Shown: piece after piece, positions 1 through 5,538 of the stretch
Layout: each line of letters begins with the position of its first letter
How positions within the stretch are numbered: the stretch's first letter is position 1
NCBI GenBank assembly: GCA_017998095.1
Contig: JAGODU010000237.1
Coordinates: 1 to 5,538, forward strand
Length of the DNA stretch: 5,538 nucleotides
Source: Prolixibacteraceae bacterium
GTDB lineage: Bacteria; Bacteroidota; Bacteroidia; Bacteroidales; Prolixibacteraceae
Direction: 5' to 3'
Program-made: the position numbers and the translations under genes
Notes under the pieces: model-generated
Database searches by the model: none
What the model was told of the DNA's origin: nothing
The model's input: only the letters and a program-made list of their open reading frames with translations

Positions 1-816
1 ATTCAAAATCATGGAATGGGTTACCCTGGACTAACGGTGTTGATGCTGTCGTTAATTGGGGAAACGGTAAAGCTTATTTCTTTAAAGGAAATGAATATGT
101 ACGCTGGGATATTAAGACCGACAAAGCTGATCCCGGATATCCGAAGACCATTGATTCAAAATCATGGAATGGATTAATATGGACTAACAGCATTAATGTT
201 GCTGATAATTCGGGTGATATAAAAAAATCCTCCTCTATCGGTATTGACGCAGTTGATAACTGGGGTAACGGAAAAGCTTATTTTTTCAAGGGAAATGAAT
301 ATATACGCTTTGATATAAGTGCTGACAAGGCAGATCCCGGTTATCCGAAGAAAATTGATTCAAAATCATGGAATGGATTACCCTGGACTAATGGTGTTGA
401 TGCTGTCGTTAATTGGGGTAACGGAAAAGCATACTTCTTTAAGGGTAATGAATATCTACGCTGGGATATAACTACAGATAAAGCTGATCCCGGATATCCA
501 AAGCCTATTGATTCAAAATCATGGAATGGATTACCATGGACTAACGGAGTCGATGCTGTCGTTAATTGGGGTAACGGAAAAGCATATTTCTTTAAAGGAA
601 ATGAATATGTACGCTTTGATATAACTACTGACAAGGCTGATCCCGGATATCCAAAGCCTATTGATTCAAAATCATGGAATGGGTTACCCTGGACTAACGG
701 TGTTGATGCTGTCGTTAATTGGGGCAACGGAAAAGCTTACTTCTTTAAAGGTAATGAATATATACGCTGGGATATTAAAACTGATAAGGCTGATCCGGGT
801 TATCCAAAGAAAATAG
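1..816 (+). repeat. Tandem 153-bp coding repeat (hemopexin blades)
   Basis: The 20-mer GATTCAAAATCATGGAATGG recurs with its G at bases 153, 357, 510 and 663; the copy at the left edge lacks the G. Spacing is 153, 204, 153 and 153 bp. The 204-bp interval holds an in-frame 51-bp insertion at 189-239 that has no counterpart in the other units. Units are nearly identical at DNA level, with most differences silent or conservative. Bases 1-61 and 664-724 are identical. This indicates recent duplication or ongoing gene conversion, and the copy number may vary between strains. Confidence 0.95.
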
Positions 817-848
817 ATGACAAGAGCTGGCCTGGTTTATGGAAGTAG
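1..848 (+). CDS. Hemopexin-repeat protein, 3' end (5' part outside the window)
   Basis: An open frame enters from the left edge (first whole codon at base 3) and ends at TAG 846-848, giving 281 residues. It has no ATG, so the start lies upstream. The residues form 51-residue hemopexin blades (family PF00045) with a core like GVDAVVNWGNGKAYFFKG, then NEYxR(W/F)DI and DPGYPK, then SWNGLPWTN. One blade (fragment residues about 12-62) is followed by a unique 17-residue segment (63-79) and then four blades beginning at residues 80, 131, 182 and 233. The protein ends in SWPGLWK with no sorting domain. Because hemopexin propellers have four blades, the last four probably form one complete propeller and the first visible blade closes another. 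The fragment contains no His, Cys or Met, which argues against His-ligated heme binding as in mammalian hemopexin. Bacterial members are poorly characterised; binding of a metal, glycan or protein ligand is possible, but the ligand is unknown. Export cannot be judged without the N-terminus. Confidence 0.88.
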   Translation, partial: SKSWNGLPWTNGVDAVVNWGNGKAYFFKGNEYVRWDIKTDKADPGYPKTIDSKSWNGLIWTNSINVADNSGDIKKSSSIGIDAVDNWGNGKAYFFKGNEYIRFDISADKADPGYPKKIDSKSWNGLPWTNGVDAVVNWGNGKAYFFKGNEYLRWDITTDKADPGYPKPIDSKSWNGLPWTNGVDAVVNWGNGKAYFFKGNEYVRFDITTDKADPGYPKPIDSKSWNGLPWTNGVDAVVNWGNGKAYFFKGNEYIRWDIKTDKADPGYPKKIDDKSWPGLWK

Positions 849-889
849 CTTTTTATAAAACGTTTTTAATTCTTGAAGTAAGTTTATTA

Positions 890-934
890 GTCCTCTTTTG
901 CCGGATTATTATTTTCAAACCTGCAAAAGGGGAC
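890..934 (+). terminator. Stem-loop terminator after the hemopexin gene
   Basis: GTCCTCTTTTGC (890-901) pairs with GCAAAAGGGGAC (923-934) over 12 bp, with one G-U wobble and a 21-nt loop. On the plus strand it is followed by ATCTTTTATC, a weak T tract. On the minus strand the flank is not T-rich. It sits between two convergent genes, so it most likely ends the hemopexin transcript and may also block read-through from the HAD gene. The interrupted T run and large loop make its efficiency uncertain. Confidence 0.55.
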
Positions 935-972
935 ATCTTTTATCAAACAACTACTGTTAATGTTTTTTCTAT

Positions 973-1722
973 TTAGCTATTCCTTAAAACCTCATATATT
1001 TCCGGCCATAATTCATACAATTCCCTGCTGCCCGATAAAACAATATCTGCTCCAGCCTCCTTTAAAACTGAAGGATCAAGCGGACCGGTATTTATCGCAA
1101 TGGTAAACAACCCTGCTGCCTTTGCTGATTCTACTCCCAACGGGGCATTTTCTATAACTATCGACTCTGAAGCTTTATATCCCGATTTCTTTAAGGCTTT
1201 AAGATATGGCTCAGGATTTGGCTTACCATGCCTTACATCATGGGCTGTAATCATCTTATCTCTCATTATGCAACCTTCGAACTCGTGCTCAAGCCTGTCG
1301 AGCAGGTTGCTTTGAGCTGAACCTGTAACCACCCAGCGGTCGATACCTGCTTGCTTTACCTGAACCAGCAAATCCTTCATACAGCACATTATACCAGCCT
1401 CTGGGAAGTTCCCCATGATATAATGCTTCCTGTTTTTTATTTTTTCGCAAACCTCATCCGATACTTCCTTGTTAAGGTACTTCTTGAAAAGCTTACGCAC
1501 TGTATATACTGCCGTTGCGCCTTCATTTAAATAAGGTTCAATTTCATCTACATCCAATCCGTTTTCCTTGAATACCTGAAACCATGCTTTGGAATGCATG
1601 GGCATTGAATCATACAACACTCCGTCCATATCAAAAAAGATAGCCTTGAAGCGAAACTCTTCTCCCAACTTTAAAGTATGATTCAAAAATGATTTTGCAA
1701 TCTCTGTCTTATCTGTCATCAT
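973..1722 (-). CDS. HAD-superfamily hydrolase, probable inorganic pyrophosphatase (BT2127-like)
   Basis: A 249-residue cytoplasmic HAD subfamily IA hydrolase with an alpha-helical cap. Visible motifs are motif I FFDMDGVLYDS (nucleophile D31, acid/base D33), cap motif HSKAW (43-47), motif II VVTGS (T133), motif III GKPNPEPY (K167) and motif IV VIENAPLG (E191, N192). From memory, it matches B. thetaiotaomicron BT2127, a HAD protein characterised as an inorganic pyrophosphatase. The BT2127 marker residues D11, D13, E47, T113, K147, 171 and N172 all recur here at a constant offset of +20 (D31, D33, E67, T133, K167, E191, N192). The reaction would be PPi to two phosphates with Mg2+. The offset reflects about 20 extra N-terminal residues before the core. 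The two first codons are both ATG, and no other Met precedes motif I, so the start is at one of them. There is no Shine-Dalgarno site. The alternative is a beta-phosphoglucomutase-like or sugar-phosphate phosphatase; the Asn in motif IV and E67 favour pyrophosphatase. Confidence 0.88.
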   Translation of the reverse strand: MMTDKTEIAKSFLNHTLKLGEEFRFKAIFFDMDGVLYDSMPMHSKAWFQVFKENGLDVDEIEPYLNEGATAVYTVRKLFKKYLNKEVSDEVCEKIKNRKHYIMGNFPEAGIMCCMKDLLVQVKQAGIDRWVVTGSAQSNLLDRLEHEFEGCIMRDKMITAHDVRHGKPNPEPYLKALKKSGYKASESIVIENAPLGVESAKAAGLFTIAINTGPLDPSVLKEAGADIVLSGSRELYELWPEIYEVLRNS

Positions 1723-1736
1723 AAAAAAAATATCGC

Positions 1737-1744
1737 CAAAAGTA
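1737..1744 (-). promoter_or_regulatory. Candidate -7 element for the HAD gene
   Basis: The minus strand reads TACTTTTG, an exact match to the Bacteroidota -7 consensus TAnnTTTG, 14 bases before the first ATG. No TTG or TTTG lies 19-20 bp upstream, and the implied leader would be only about 7-8 nt. An AT-rich region can produce this match by chance. Confidence 0.3.
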
Positions 1745-1833
1745 ATAAGGCAATATTTATTTAAGTTATAACCCTCTGTAAATTATGAAATTGATAAATA
1801 TTACTTAATGAATAAAGGACCCTGATCCTATAA

Positions 1834-2814
1834 TCATTTAGTTTCCAAAACAATGTATTCTCCGGATAGCTTACCCTTGCAGTTGCGTGGATCTCTGGTC
1901 AATTGTATTGATTTGATTTCCTGAGGTTTCATTTGAGTAATATCAGATAAAGGTCTTTCAGAACAATCAACAAGAAGGTTGGGACTGCAATCGTCATCTA
2001 TCTTAATAGTTTGGATATAACCGTTCTGTCCGAATATCAACACACCTTCACAAACAGTAAATATTTCAGCATTATTTCCCTTAAGCTGAACTTCAATCAT
2101 TCCATTTGGATGACCATGCTTTTCCGACTCCTGCCCTTTTAAAACATTAATACTCTGGATACACTCAGGATTCAAATGGCTCAAGGAAGCTTTCAGCCCT
2201 TCTTTTGATTCATATCCGTTGATAAGAATTGAAGGCTCAGTATTGGTTCCAATCAGTTCTACTCCATTCTTATTGCAAACCTTAATTTTGGGCTTTTCAT
2301 TTTTATCATTCACTCCTGATAAAACATCAAGTCCATCAATATTTATAACATTTTTCAGAAGAGAAATCTTTTCCAGATCTATCTTACCGTTAATTTCTAT
2401 TACAGATACATCAGCCATGCTTGTATTAACAAGTAAAAGCTCTGAATAATAATCGCCCTCTTCTTTAACGAAAATCAATTTGTTTTCATAAGTACTTTTG
2501 TCAACTCTGAAAGGCTGGTAATCTAAAAGACGATATTTGCTGTAAAAATCATCAAGGAAAATCGGAATATTATCAACCCCCGACATTGTGAAACTTAAAA
2601 CTTTAAGCCCATCAATTTTTTCAAGTACATTGCGCACTTCAGCTCCCGGATTCTTTTCTTTTATGTAGAGGTTTATTGTCTTTTTATTCAGCTCAGTAGC
2701 AAAATATTGCTTCTGCTGTTTATATATATCCGATAATTCACGGAAAGGTTTTTGCCCCACCACTGATGAAAAGGAGAAAAACATTATCACCATGAAGAAC
2801 ACGATCTTTTTCAT
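1834..2814 (-). CDS. Secreted DUF4252-like protein with two TonB-plug-like modules
   Basis: A 326-residue protein and third gene of the sigma-factor operon. The start chosen is the ATG at 2814-2812, one base after the upstream stop (TAA-A-ATG), which gives a clean signal peptide (MKKIVFFMVIMFFSFSSVVGQ). An ATG at 2832 would add six residues and overlap the upstream gene. Residues about 22-159 resemble DUF4252, with a YIKEKNPGAEV-like start and a YYSELLLV strand. The C-terminal half holds two segments that resemble the plug domain of SusC/TonB-dependent receptors. Module A (about 193-245) contains ILINGY, LNPECIQSINVLKG and NGMIEVQLK. Module B (about 277-326) contains LLVDC, MKPQEIKSIQLTRDP and GEYIVLETK. 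Six Cys lie in this half (180, 218, 255, 276, 284, 312), so disulfides are possible after export. No barrel, TonB box or catalytic motif is visible. Similar plug-like tails occur in Bacteroidota regulatory membrane proteins. I infer a periplasmic or surface partner of the sigma system; the function is unknown. Confidence 0.82.
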   Translation of the reverse strand: MKKIVFFMVIMFFSFSSVVGQKPFRELSDIYKQQKQYFATELNKKTINLYIKEKNPGAEVRNVLEKIDGLKVLSFTMSGVDNIPIFLDDFYSKYRLLDYQPFRVDKSTYENKLIFVKEEGDYYSELLLVNTSMADVSVIEINGKIDLEKISLLKNVINIDGLDVLSGVNDKNEKPKIKVCNKNGVELIGTNTEPSILINGYESKEGLKASLSHLNPECIQSINVLKGQESEKHGHPNGMIEVQLKGNNAEIFTVCEGVLIFGQNGYIQTIKIDDDCSPNLLVDCSERPLSDITQMKPQEIKSIQLTRDPRNCKGKLSGEYIVLETK

Positions 2815-2815
2815 T

Positions 2816-3148
2816 TTATTCTGCTTTAACATTTTCAGCTACTATTGTTATAATTTCATCTTCATATATGACCTCAACCCTATGATTGCTTTCATTTGAC
2901 AATTCAGAAGATGTATGACTCAAGGCCTTTTCTATAATGGCAAACTGCATTTCCATATTCTTCCTTTCATTTTGCCTTGAAACAGAGAATATACTAACAG
3001 CAATCAGCAGGGAAGCAGCTATGCTTATGGAAAAGATGGCAGTAACTTTCCTTCTTTGTTTCTTTTGAATATAACTCCATGCTCTATCCTCGATATCATC
3101 AGGATATTGTTTCATGTGGCTTACATATTCATCATAAACTTTATTCAT
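2816..3148 (-). CDS. Small single-pass membrane protein, putative anti-sigma factor
   Basis: A 110-residue protein between the ECF sigma gene and the DUF4252-like gene. I start it at MNKVYDEY (ATG 3148-3146). That codon lies one base after the sigma stop (TAA-G-ATG) behind a purine-rich GGAAGAAGA at 3161-3153, and it reproduces the spacing of the next junction. Longer starts up to 3190 would overlap the sigma gene by as much as 41 bp. Residues 1-35 are charged and probably cytoplasmic, ending in KKQRRK. Residues about 36-57 are one transmembrane helix, and the C-terminal ~53 residues would be periplasmic by the positive-inside rule. There is no HxxxCxxC zinc anti-sigma motif and no FecR domain. 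The assignment as anti-sigma rests on gene order, size and topology, not on a recognised domain. The short cytoplasmic part would have to hold the sigma factor, and the periplasmic tail could receive a signal. Confidence 0.72.
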   Translation of the reverse strand: MNKVYDEYVSHMKQYPDDIEDRAWSYIQKKQRRKVTAIFSISIAASLLIAVSIFSVSRQNERKNMEMQFAIIEKALSHTSSELSNESNHRVEVIYEDEIITIVAENVKAE

Positions 3149-3149
3149 C

Positions 3150-3665
3150 TTATCTTCTTCCGATTGCTTCATAAGCATAAATCTTTTCAATTTTTTCTTT
3201 AACAGTCTTTCTGGCTCTTGAAAGCAGTACCCTTATATATGCAATATCTGTTTCAAGAACACTTGCAATTTCTTCAAATTCAAGTCCATCGATATCTCTC
3301 ATTTGAATCACCTCTCTTTGATTTTTAGGCAATTCTTCAATGATACCCTGAATTATTTCAATGACCTCTTTCCTTTCATGATGATCGTTTAAAACCGGTT
3401 TGTCCTTAATTGACTGAGGGATTTCATCAAATATCACCGGCTTTTTTCTTTTCAGCTCATCAATACAAACATTACGGACAACGGTATAAGTAAAGGCCTT
3501 GATATTGGTACATTTATCAAGTTGCTTTCTGTTTTCCCAAAGCTTCATCATACTGTGCTGAACGGCATCCCGCGCCATGTCATTGTCTTTTAACATTCGC
3601 CGGGCCATAGGAAAAACAACTTTTGATAAAGTAAGTACCTTGTCTTTAAATTCCCGTTCAGTCAT
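3150..3665 (-). CDS. ECF-family RNA polymerase sigma factor
   Basis: A 171-residue sigma-70 of the extracytoplasmic-function type, a usual length for the class. Region 2 covers about residues 10-75: ARDAVQHSMMKLWENR is the 2.1/2.2 core-binding part and FTYTVVRNVCIDELKRKK the 2.3/2.4 part that recognises the -10 element. Region 4 covers about 105-160: ELPKNQREVIQMRDIDGL, then the helix-turn-helix EEIASVLETDIAYIRVLLSRARK, which reads the -35 element. Regions 1 and 3 are absent, as expected for ECF sigmas. It is the first gene of a three-gene operon with a membrane protein and an exported protein, so its activity is probably controlled by sequestration at the membrane. The start is fixed by an AAGG site seven bases upstream. 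Its regulon is not visible; many ECF sigmas autoregulate. Confidence 0.95.
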   Translation of the reverse strand: MTEREFKDKVLTLSKVVFPMARRMLKDNDMARDAVQHSMMKLWENRKQLDKCTNIKAFTYTVVRNVCIDELKRKKPVIFDEIPQSIKDKPVLNDHHERKEVIEIIQGIIEELPKNQREVIQMRDIDGLEFEEIASVLETDIAYIRVLLSRARKTVKEKIEKIYAYEAIGRR

Positions 3666-3672
3666 CCTTATA

Positions 3673-3676
3673 CCTT
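3673..3676 (-). promoter_or_regulatory. Ribosome binding site of the sigma gene
   Basis: AAGG on the minus strand lies seven bases before the ATG at 3665. It is one of the few Shine-Dalgarno-like sites in the window and supports this start. A second AAGG directly abuts the ATG and is too close to act. Confidence 0.5.
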
Positions 3677-3702
3677 AAAACGATTACTTAATGATTTTAT
3701 AT

Positions 3703-3711
3703 CAAAAGATA
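3703..3711 (-). promoter_or_regulatory. Candidate -7 region of the sigma operon
   Basis: The minus strand reads TATCTTTTG, which is TAnnTTTG with one extra T. It would place the transcript start about 30 bases before the sigma ATG. No good TTTG is found at the -33 distance, so this may instead be a promoter read by the ECF sigma itself, or chance. Confidence 0.28.
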
Positions 3712-3762
3712 CAGAATTAAAAATCAGCTAGTAAAATTACATTTTATAATTCCATTTCCAGA

Positions 3763-3793
3763 TTTGTTTTGGCCTAGAGTATTGTTAATTTTA
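3763..3793 (+). promoter_or_regulatory. Candidate Bacteroidota promoter of ung
   Basis: TTTG at 3763-3766 and TAATTTTA at 3786-3793 are separated by 19 bp, the spacing of the Bacteroidota -33 TTTG / -7 TAnnTTTG promoter; the -7 element differs only in its last base. Transcription would start near 3800, about 15 bases before the ung ATG at 3815. The location supports the shorter start of ung, since a longer reading frame would run through this promoter. Confidence 0.45.
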
Positions 3794-3814
3794 GTCGCTG
3801 TAAATTTTATTTAT

Positions 3815-4477
3815 ATGGATGTTAAAATTGAACAAGGCTGGAAAGAAATACTGAAGGATGAATTTGAAAAACCTTACTTCATCAAATTAACAGAATTTGT
3901 AAAGTCTGAATATAAAACACAGCAGGTTTCTCCTCCGGGAAAGGAAATATTCAATGCCTTCAACCTTTGCCCTTTCGATAAGGTGAAAGTTGTAATCATC
4001 GGACAGGACCCGTATCATGGTCCCGGACAAGCACACGGGCTTTGCTTTTCAGTAAGGGATGGAGTCGACTTCCCCCCTTCGCTAAGAAATATTTTCAAGG
4101 AAATAGCATCTGACGTTCAAATCGCAATACCTAAATCAGGCGATTTATCGAGGTGGGCACAACAAGGTGTTTTACTTTTAAACGCTACGCTAACGGTAAG
4201 AGCTCATCAGGTAGGATCGCATCAGAAAAAAGGGTGGGAAATATTTACTGATGAAGCTATTAAGGTTGTATCAGAAAAGAAGGATAATGTTGTTTTCCTT
4301 CTTTGGGGCGCTTATGCACAAAAAAAAGGTGAGATAATCGACAAGAGCAAACATCTGGTTCTTGAGTCGGTACATCCCTCTCCCCTTTCAGCAATGAGAG
4401 GTTTCTTTGGCAACCATCATTTCAGTCAGACTAACAAATTCCTTGAATCAAAAGGACTAAGTCCTGTAAATTGGTAG
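3815..4477 (+). CDS. ung: Uracil-DNA glycosylase, family 1
   Basis: A 220-residue cytoplasmic base-excision-repair enzyme that cuts the N-glycosidic bond of uracil in DNA, leaving an abasic site. All family 1 signatures are present: [14 protein letters not shown] (water-activating D65, Y67), F78 stacking on uracil, LLLNATLTV with N123 for uracil specificity, FLLWGAYAQ, and HPSPLSA with catalytic H187 and the intercalating L191. Numbering from N123 onward coincides with E. coli Ung (229 residues), so the protein appears complete and active. The start is ATG 3815, which gives MDVKIEQGW. The frame stays open upstream to a TTG at 3764, but that would add a hydrophobic stretch foreign to the family and include the probable promoter. 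It is divergent from the sigma operon (149 bp between starts), and no Shine-Dalgarno site is seen. TAG ends it 42 bp before the next gene. Confidence 0.97.
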   Translation: MDVKIEQGWKEILKDEFEKPYFIKLTEFVKSEYKTQQVSPPGKEIFNAFNLCPFDKVKVVIIGQDPYHGPGQAHGLCFSVRDGVDFPPSLRNIFKEIASDVQIAIPKSGDLSRWAQQGVLLLNATLTVRAHQVGSHQKKGWEIFTDEAIKVVSEKKDNVVFLLWGAYAQKKGEIIDKSKHLVLESVHPSPLSAMRGFFGNHHFSQTNKFLESKGLSPVNW

Positions 4478-4487
4478 TTTAAATAAT

Positions 4488-4495
4488 TATATTTG
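4488..4495 (+). promoter_or_regulatory. Candidate -7 element for the GH32-like gene
   Basis: TATATTTG is an exact TAnnTTTG match in the short gap after ung, 24 bases before the ATG at 4520. No clear TTTG is found 19-20 bp upstream, where the sequence is the end of ung. It suggests that the downstream gene can be transcribed on its own instead of only by read-through from ung. Confidence 0.4.
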
Positions 4496-4519
4496 CCTTT
4501 TTAAAACTAACTAAGCCTG

Positions 4520-5538
4520 ATGAGAAATTTCATTTTTATTATTTTGCTGGCAGCTATATCCCTTAACTCATTTTCTCAATCAAAAAAAGAATTGAAATTC
4601 AATGAGGACTATCGCCCTCAGTTTCATTTTACACCTGAAAACAACAGGATGGGCAGTCCTATTTCTGTAGTTCTCATCGACACAGTTTATCATTTGGTAT
4701 ATCAGCACAATCCTCATAATCTTCAGCAGGGCTTTGTCAACTGGGGTCATGCCCACAGCTGCGACCTTATCAGCTGGAAACACGACAGCATTTTAATTTC
4801 TCAACCTGAAGGCATCAGCGATTCAATGATCTCTTCACCCTGGTGGGGAAGCGTAATTGCCGATAACAATGAAATTACTGCCTGGTATAACAGCTGGGGC
4901 GAAGGAGTTTACAGAATTAAAGGCAATAATGATTTCAAATGGAGTGATAAAGAACAGCTTACCGGACTTGAAGGTATAACAAAATGCGAACCCTTTGTGT
5001 TTAGTGAAAAGAAGAGCGGGAAAAAATACATGCTCAATTTCAACAGGGCAGATTCGACCATGAATCTTTTCGAATCGGCAGAAGGATTAAGCTGGACAAA
5101 GAAATCAGAATTCAATTATAAATTCGGACTTCCGTGCTTTGTTGAATTACCTGTTGAAGGAATGCAGGACACAACTAAATGGATACTTCTGACTGAAAAA
5201 GGGACATACGCCATCTGCAATTTCAAAGATGGTAAAATAGAATTTGTTTCACCTGTCCTTAAATTTGATGAAGGTAAAAAGACCGGAGGATCAATTTGTT
5301 TTTACGATGAGCTAAAGAAAAGGCATGTCCTGATTTCAGAATTAAAAAGCGAACAACATCCTGATTTGCCGGCTAATGGACAGTTTTCTTTTCCAAAGGA
5401 AATAAAACTTATGAAGACTAAATTTGGATTTGAAATTATAAAGAAGCCTATTTGCGAGATAAAAAATCTGTACCTGAAGAATTATCAGTGGAAAAATGAG
5501 AAGATATATCCGGGTATAAACAACAATATACTTTCCAG
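4520..5538 (+). CDS. Exported GH32-fold protein lacking the catalytic residues (3' end outside the window)
   Basis: 339 codons are visible and the frame is open at the window edge. Start ATG 4520 gives a signal peptide (MRNFIFIILLAAISLNSFSQ) with cleavage near residue 20 and no lipobox Cys. The rest follows the five-bladed GH32 fold (levanase, inulinase, invertase) in order: YRPQFHFTP (31-39), YHLVYQHNP (57-65), NWGHAHSCDLISW (74-86), ISSPWWGSVIADNN (104-117), a GLSW segment (189-192), LPCFVELP (204-211), and FSFPKEIKL (289-297) near the end of the propeller. Active-site motifs are degraded: WMNDPNG reads RMGSPIS (43-49, nucleophile Asp replaced by S46), RDP reads CEP (156-158), and WECPDLF reads FGLPCFV (202-208, acid/base Glu replaced by G203). 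The scaffold is kept but the enzyme should be inactive on fructans. A binding or sensing role is an inference. The missing C-terminus should hold the beta-sandwich domain, since family members run near 500 residues. Confidence 0.85.
   Translation, partial: MRNFIFIILLAAISLNSFSQSKKELKFNEDYRPQFHFTPENNRMGSPISVVLIDTVYHLVYQHNPHNLQQGFVNWGHAHSCDLISWKHDSILISQPEGISDSMISSPWWGSVIADNNEITAWYNSWGEGVYRIKGNNDFKWSDKEQLTGLEGITKCEPFVFSEKKSGKKYMLNFNRADSTMNLFESAEGLSWTKKSEFNYKFGLPCFVELPVEGMQDTTKWILLTEKGTYAICNFKDGKIEFVSPVLKFDEGKKTGGSICFYDELKKRHVLISELKSEQHPDLPANGQFSFPKEIKLMKTKFGFEIIKKPICEIKNLYLKNYQWKNEKIYPGINNNILS

Noticed and set aside
341..727. Minus-strand open frame of 128 codons with an internal repeat
   Set aside because: It is the antisense of the hemopexin repeat array; the repeated protein pattern merely mirrors the 153-bp units, and the plus frame has a clear protein family.
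1..848. CRISPR-like array because of regular repeats
   Set aside because: The unit is a 153-bp coding repeat in one open frame, with no short repeat/spacer alternation.
1100..1315. Plus-strand open frame opposite the HAD gene
   Set aside because: Antisense shadow of a gene with all HAD motifs.
1818..1831. Possible terminator of the sigma operon (AGGA...TCCT)
   Set aside because: Only a four-base stem with a weak T run on the minus strand; too weak to call, so read-through into the HAD gene remains possible.
2219..2449. Plus-strand open frame opposite the DUF4252-like gene
   Set aside because: Antisense shadow with no recognisable content.
3149..3190. Longer starts of the small membrane protein (ATG at 3190, 3178 or 3172)
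   Set aside because: They lie inside the sigma gene; the ATG at 3148 has a purine-rich site and the same one-base spacing as the next junction.
3764..3814. N-terminal extension of ung from a TTG, giving a hydrophobic leader
   Set aside because: Family 1 UDGs are cytoplasmic and start close to the MDVKIEQGW position; the extension overlaps the probable promoter.
4453..4465. Palindrome AGGACT-A-AGTCCT near the end of ung
   Set aside because: It lies in the coding sequence, has a one-base centre that cannot form a hairpin loop, and no T tract follows; an operator role cannot be supported.
4580..5115. Two minus-strand open frames (4580-4783 and 4909-5115)
   Set aside because: Both lie inside the GH32-like gene, resemble no family I know and have no start signals.

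Overview
The window looks like a chromosomal segment from a Bacteroidota species. The support is a low-GC sequence, starts without strong Shine-Dalgarno sites, several matches to the phylum's TAnnTTTG -7 promoter element, signal peptides ending near a Gln, a DUF4252-like protein with TonB-plug-like modules behind an ECF sigma factor, and a HAD phosphatase that closely resembles Bacteroides thetaiotaomicron BT2127. I cannot name a genus.

Layout from left to right. (1) Bases 1-848 (+) are the 3' end of a gene made of near-identical 51-residue hemopexin repeats. A 17-residue linker is followed by exactly four blades, so the C-terminus is probably one full propeller with at least one more propeller upstream. 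(2) A stem-loop at 890-934 separates it from the convergent HAD hydrolase at 973-1722 (-), probably an inorganic pyrophosphatase. (3) A compact minus-strand operon at 3665-1834 encodes an ECF sigma factor, a small one-pass membrane protein (putative anti-sigma factor) and a secreted protein with a DUF4252-like half and two plug-like modules. Both junctions have the form stop, one base, ATG. (4) Divergently, 3815-4477 (+) encodes uracil-DNA glycosylase (ung). (5) From 4520 to the window end (+) is an exported GH32-fold protein in which all three catalytic acidic residues are replaced. It is cut by the window edge.

Functionally, the sigma operon is a self-contained signalling unit: cytoplasmic sigma factor, inner-membrane partner and exported protein. 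Its target genes cannot be read from this window. Ung (uracil excision) and the HAD protein (probable pyrophosphate hydrolysis) are housekeeping enzymes. The hemopexin-repeat protein and the degenerate GH32 protein look like binding or scaffold proteins rather than enzymes, and they are the most unusual content here together with the twin-plug protein.
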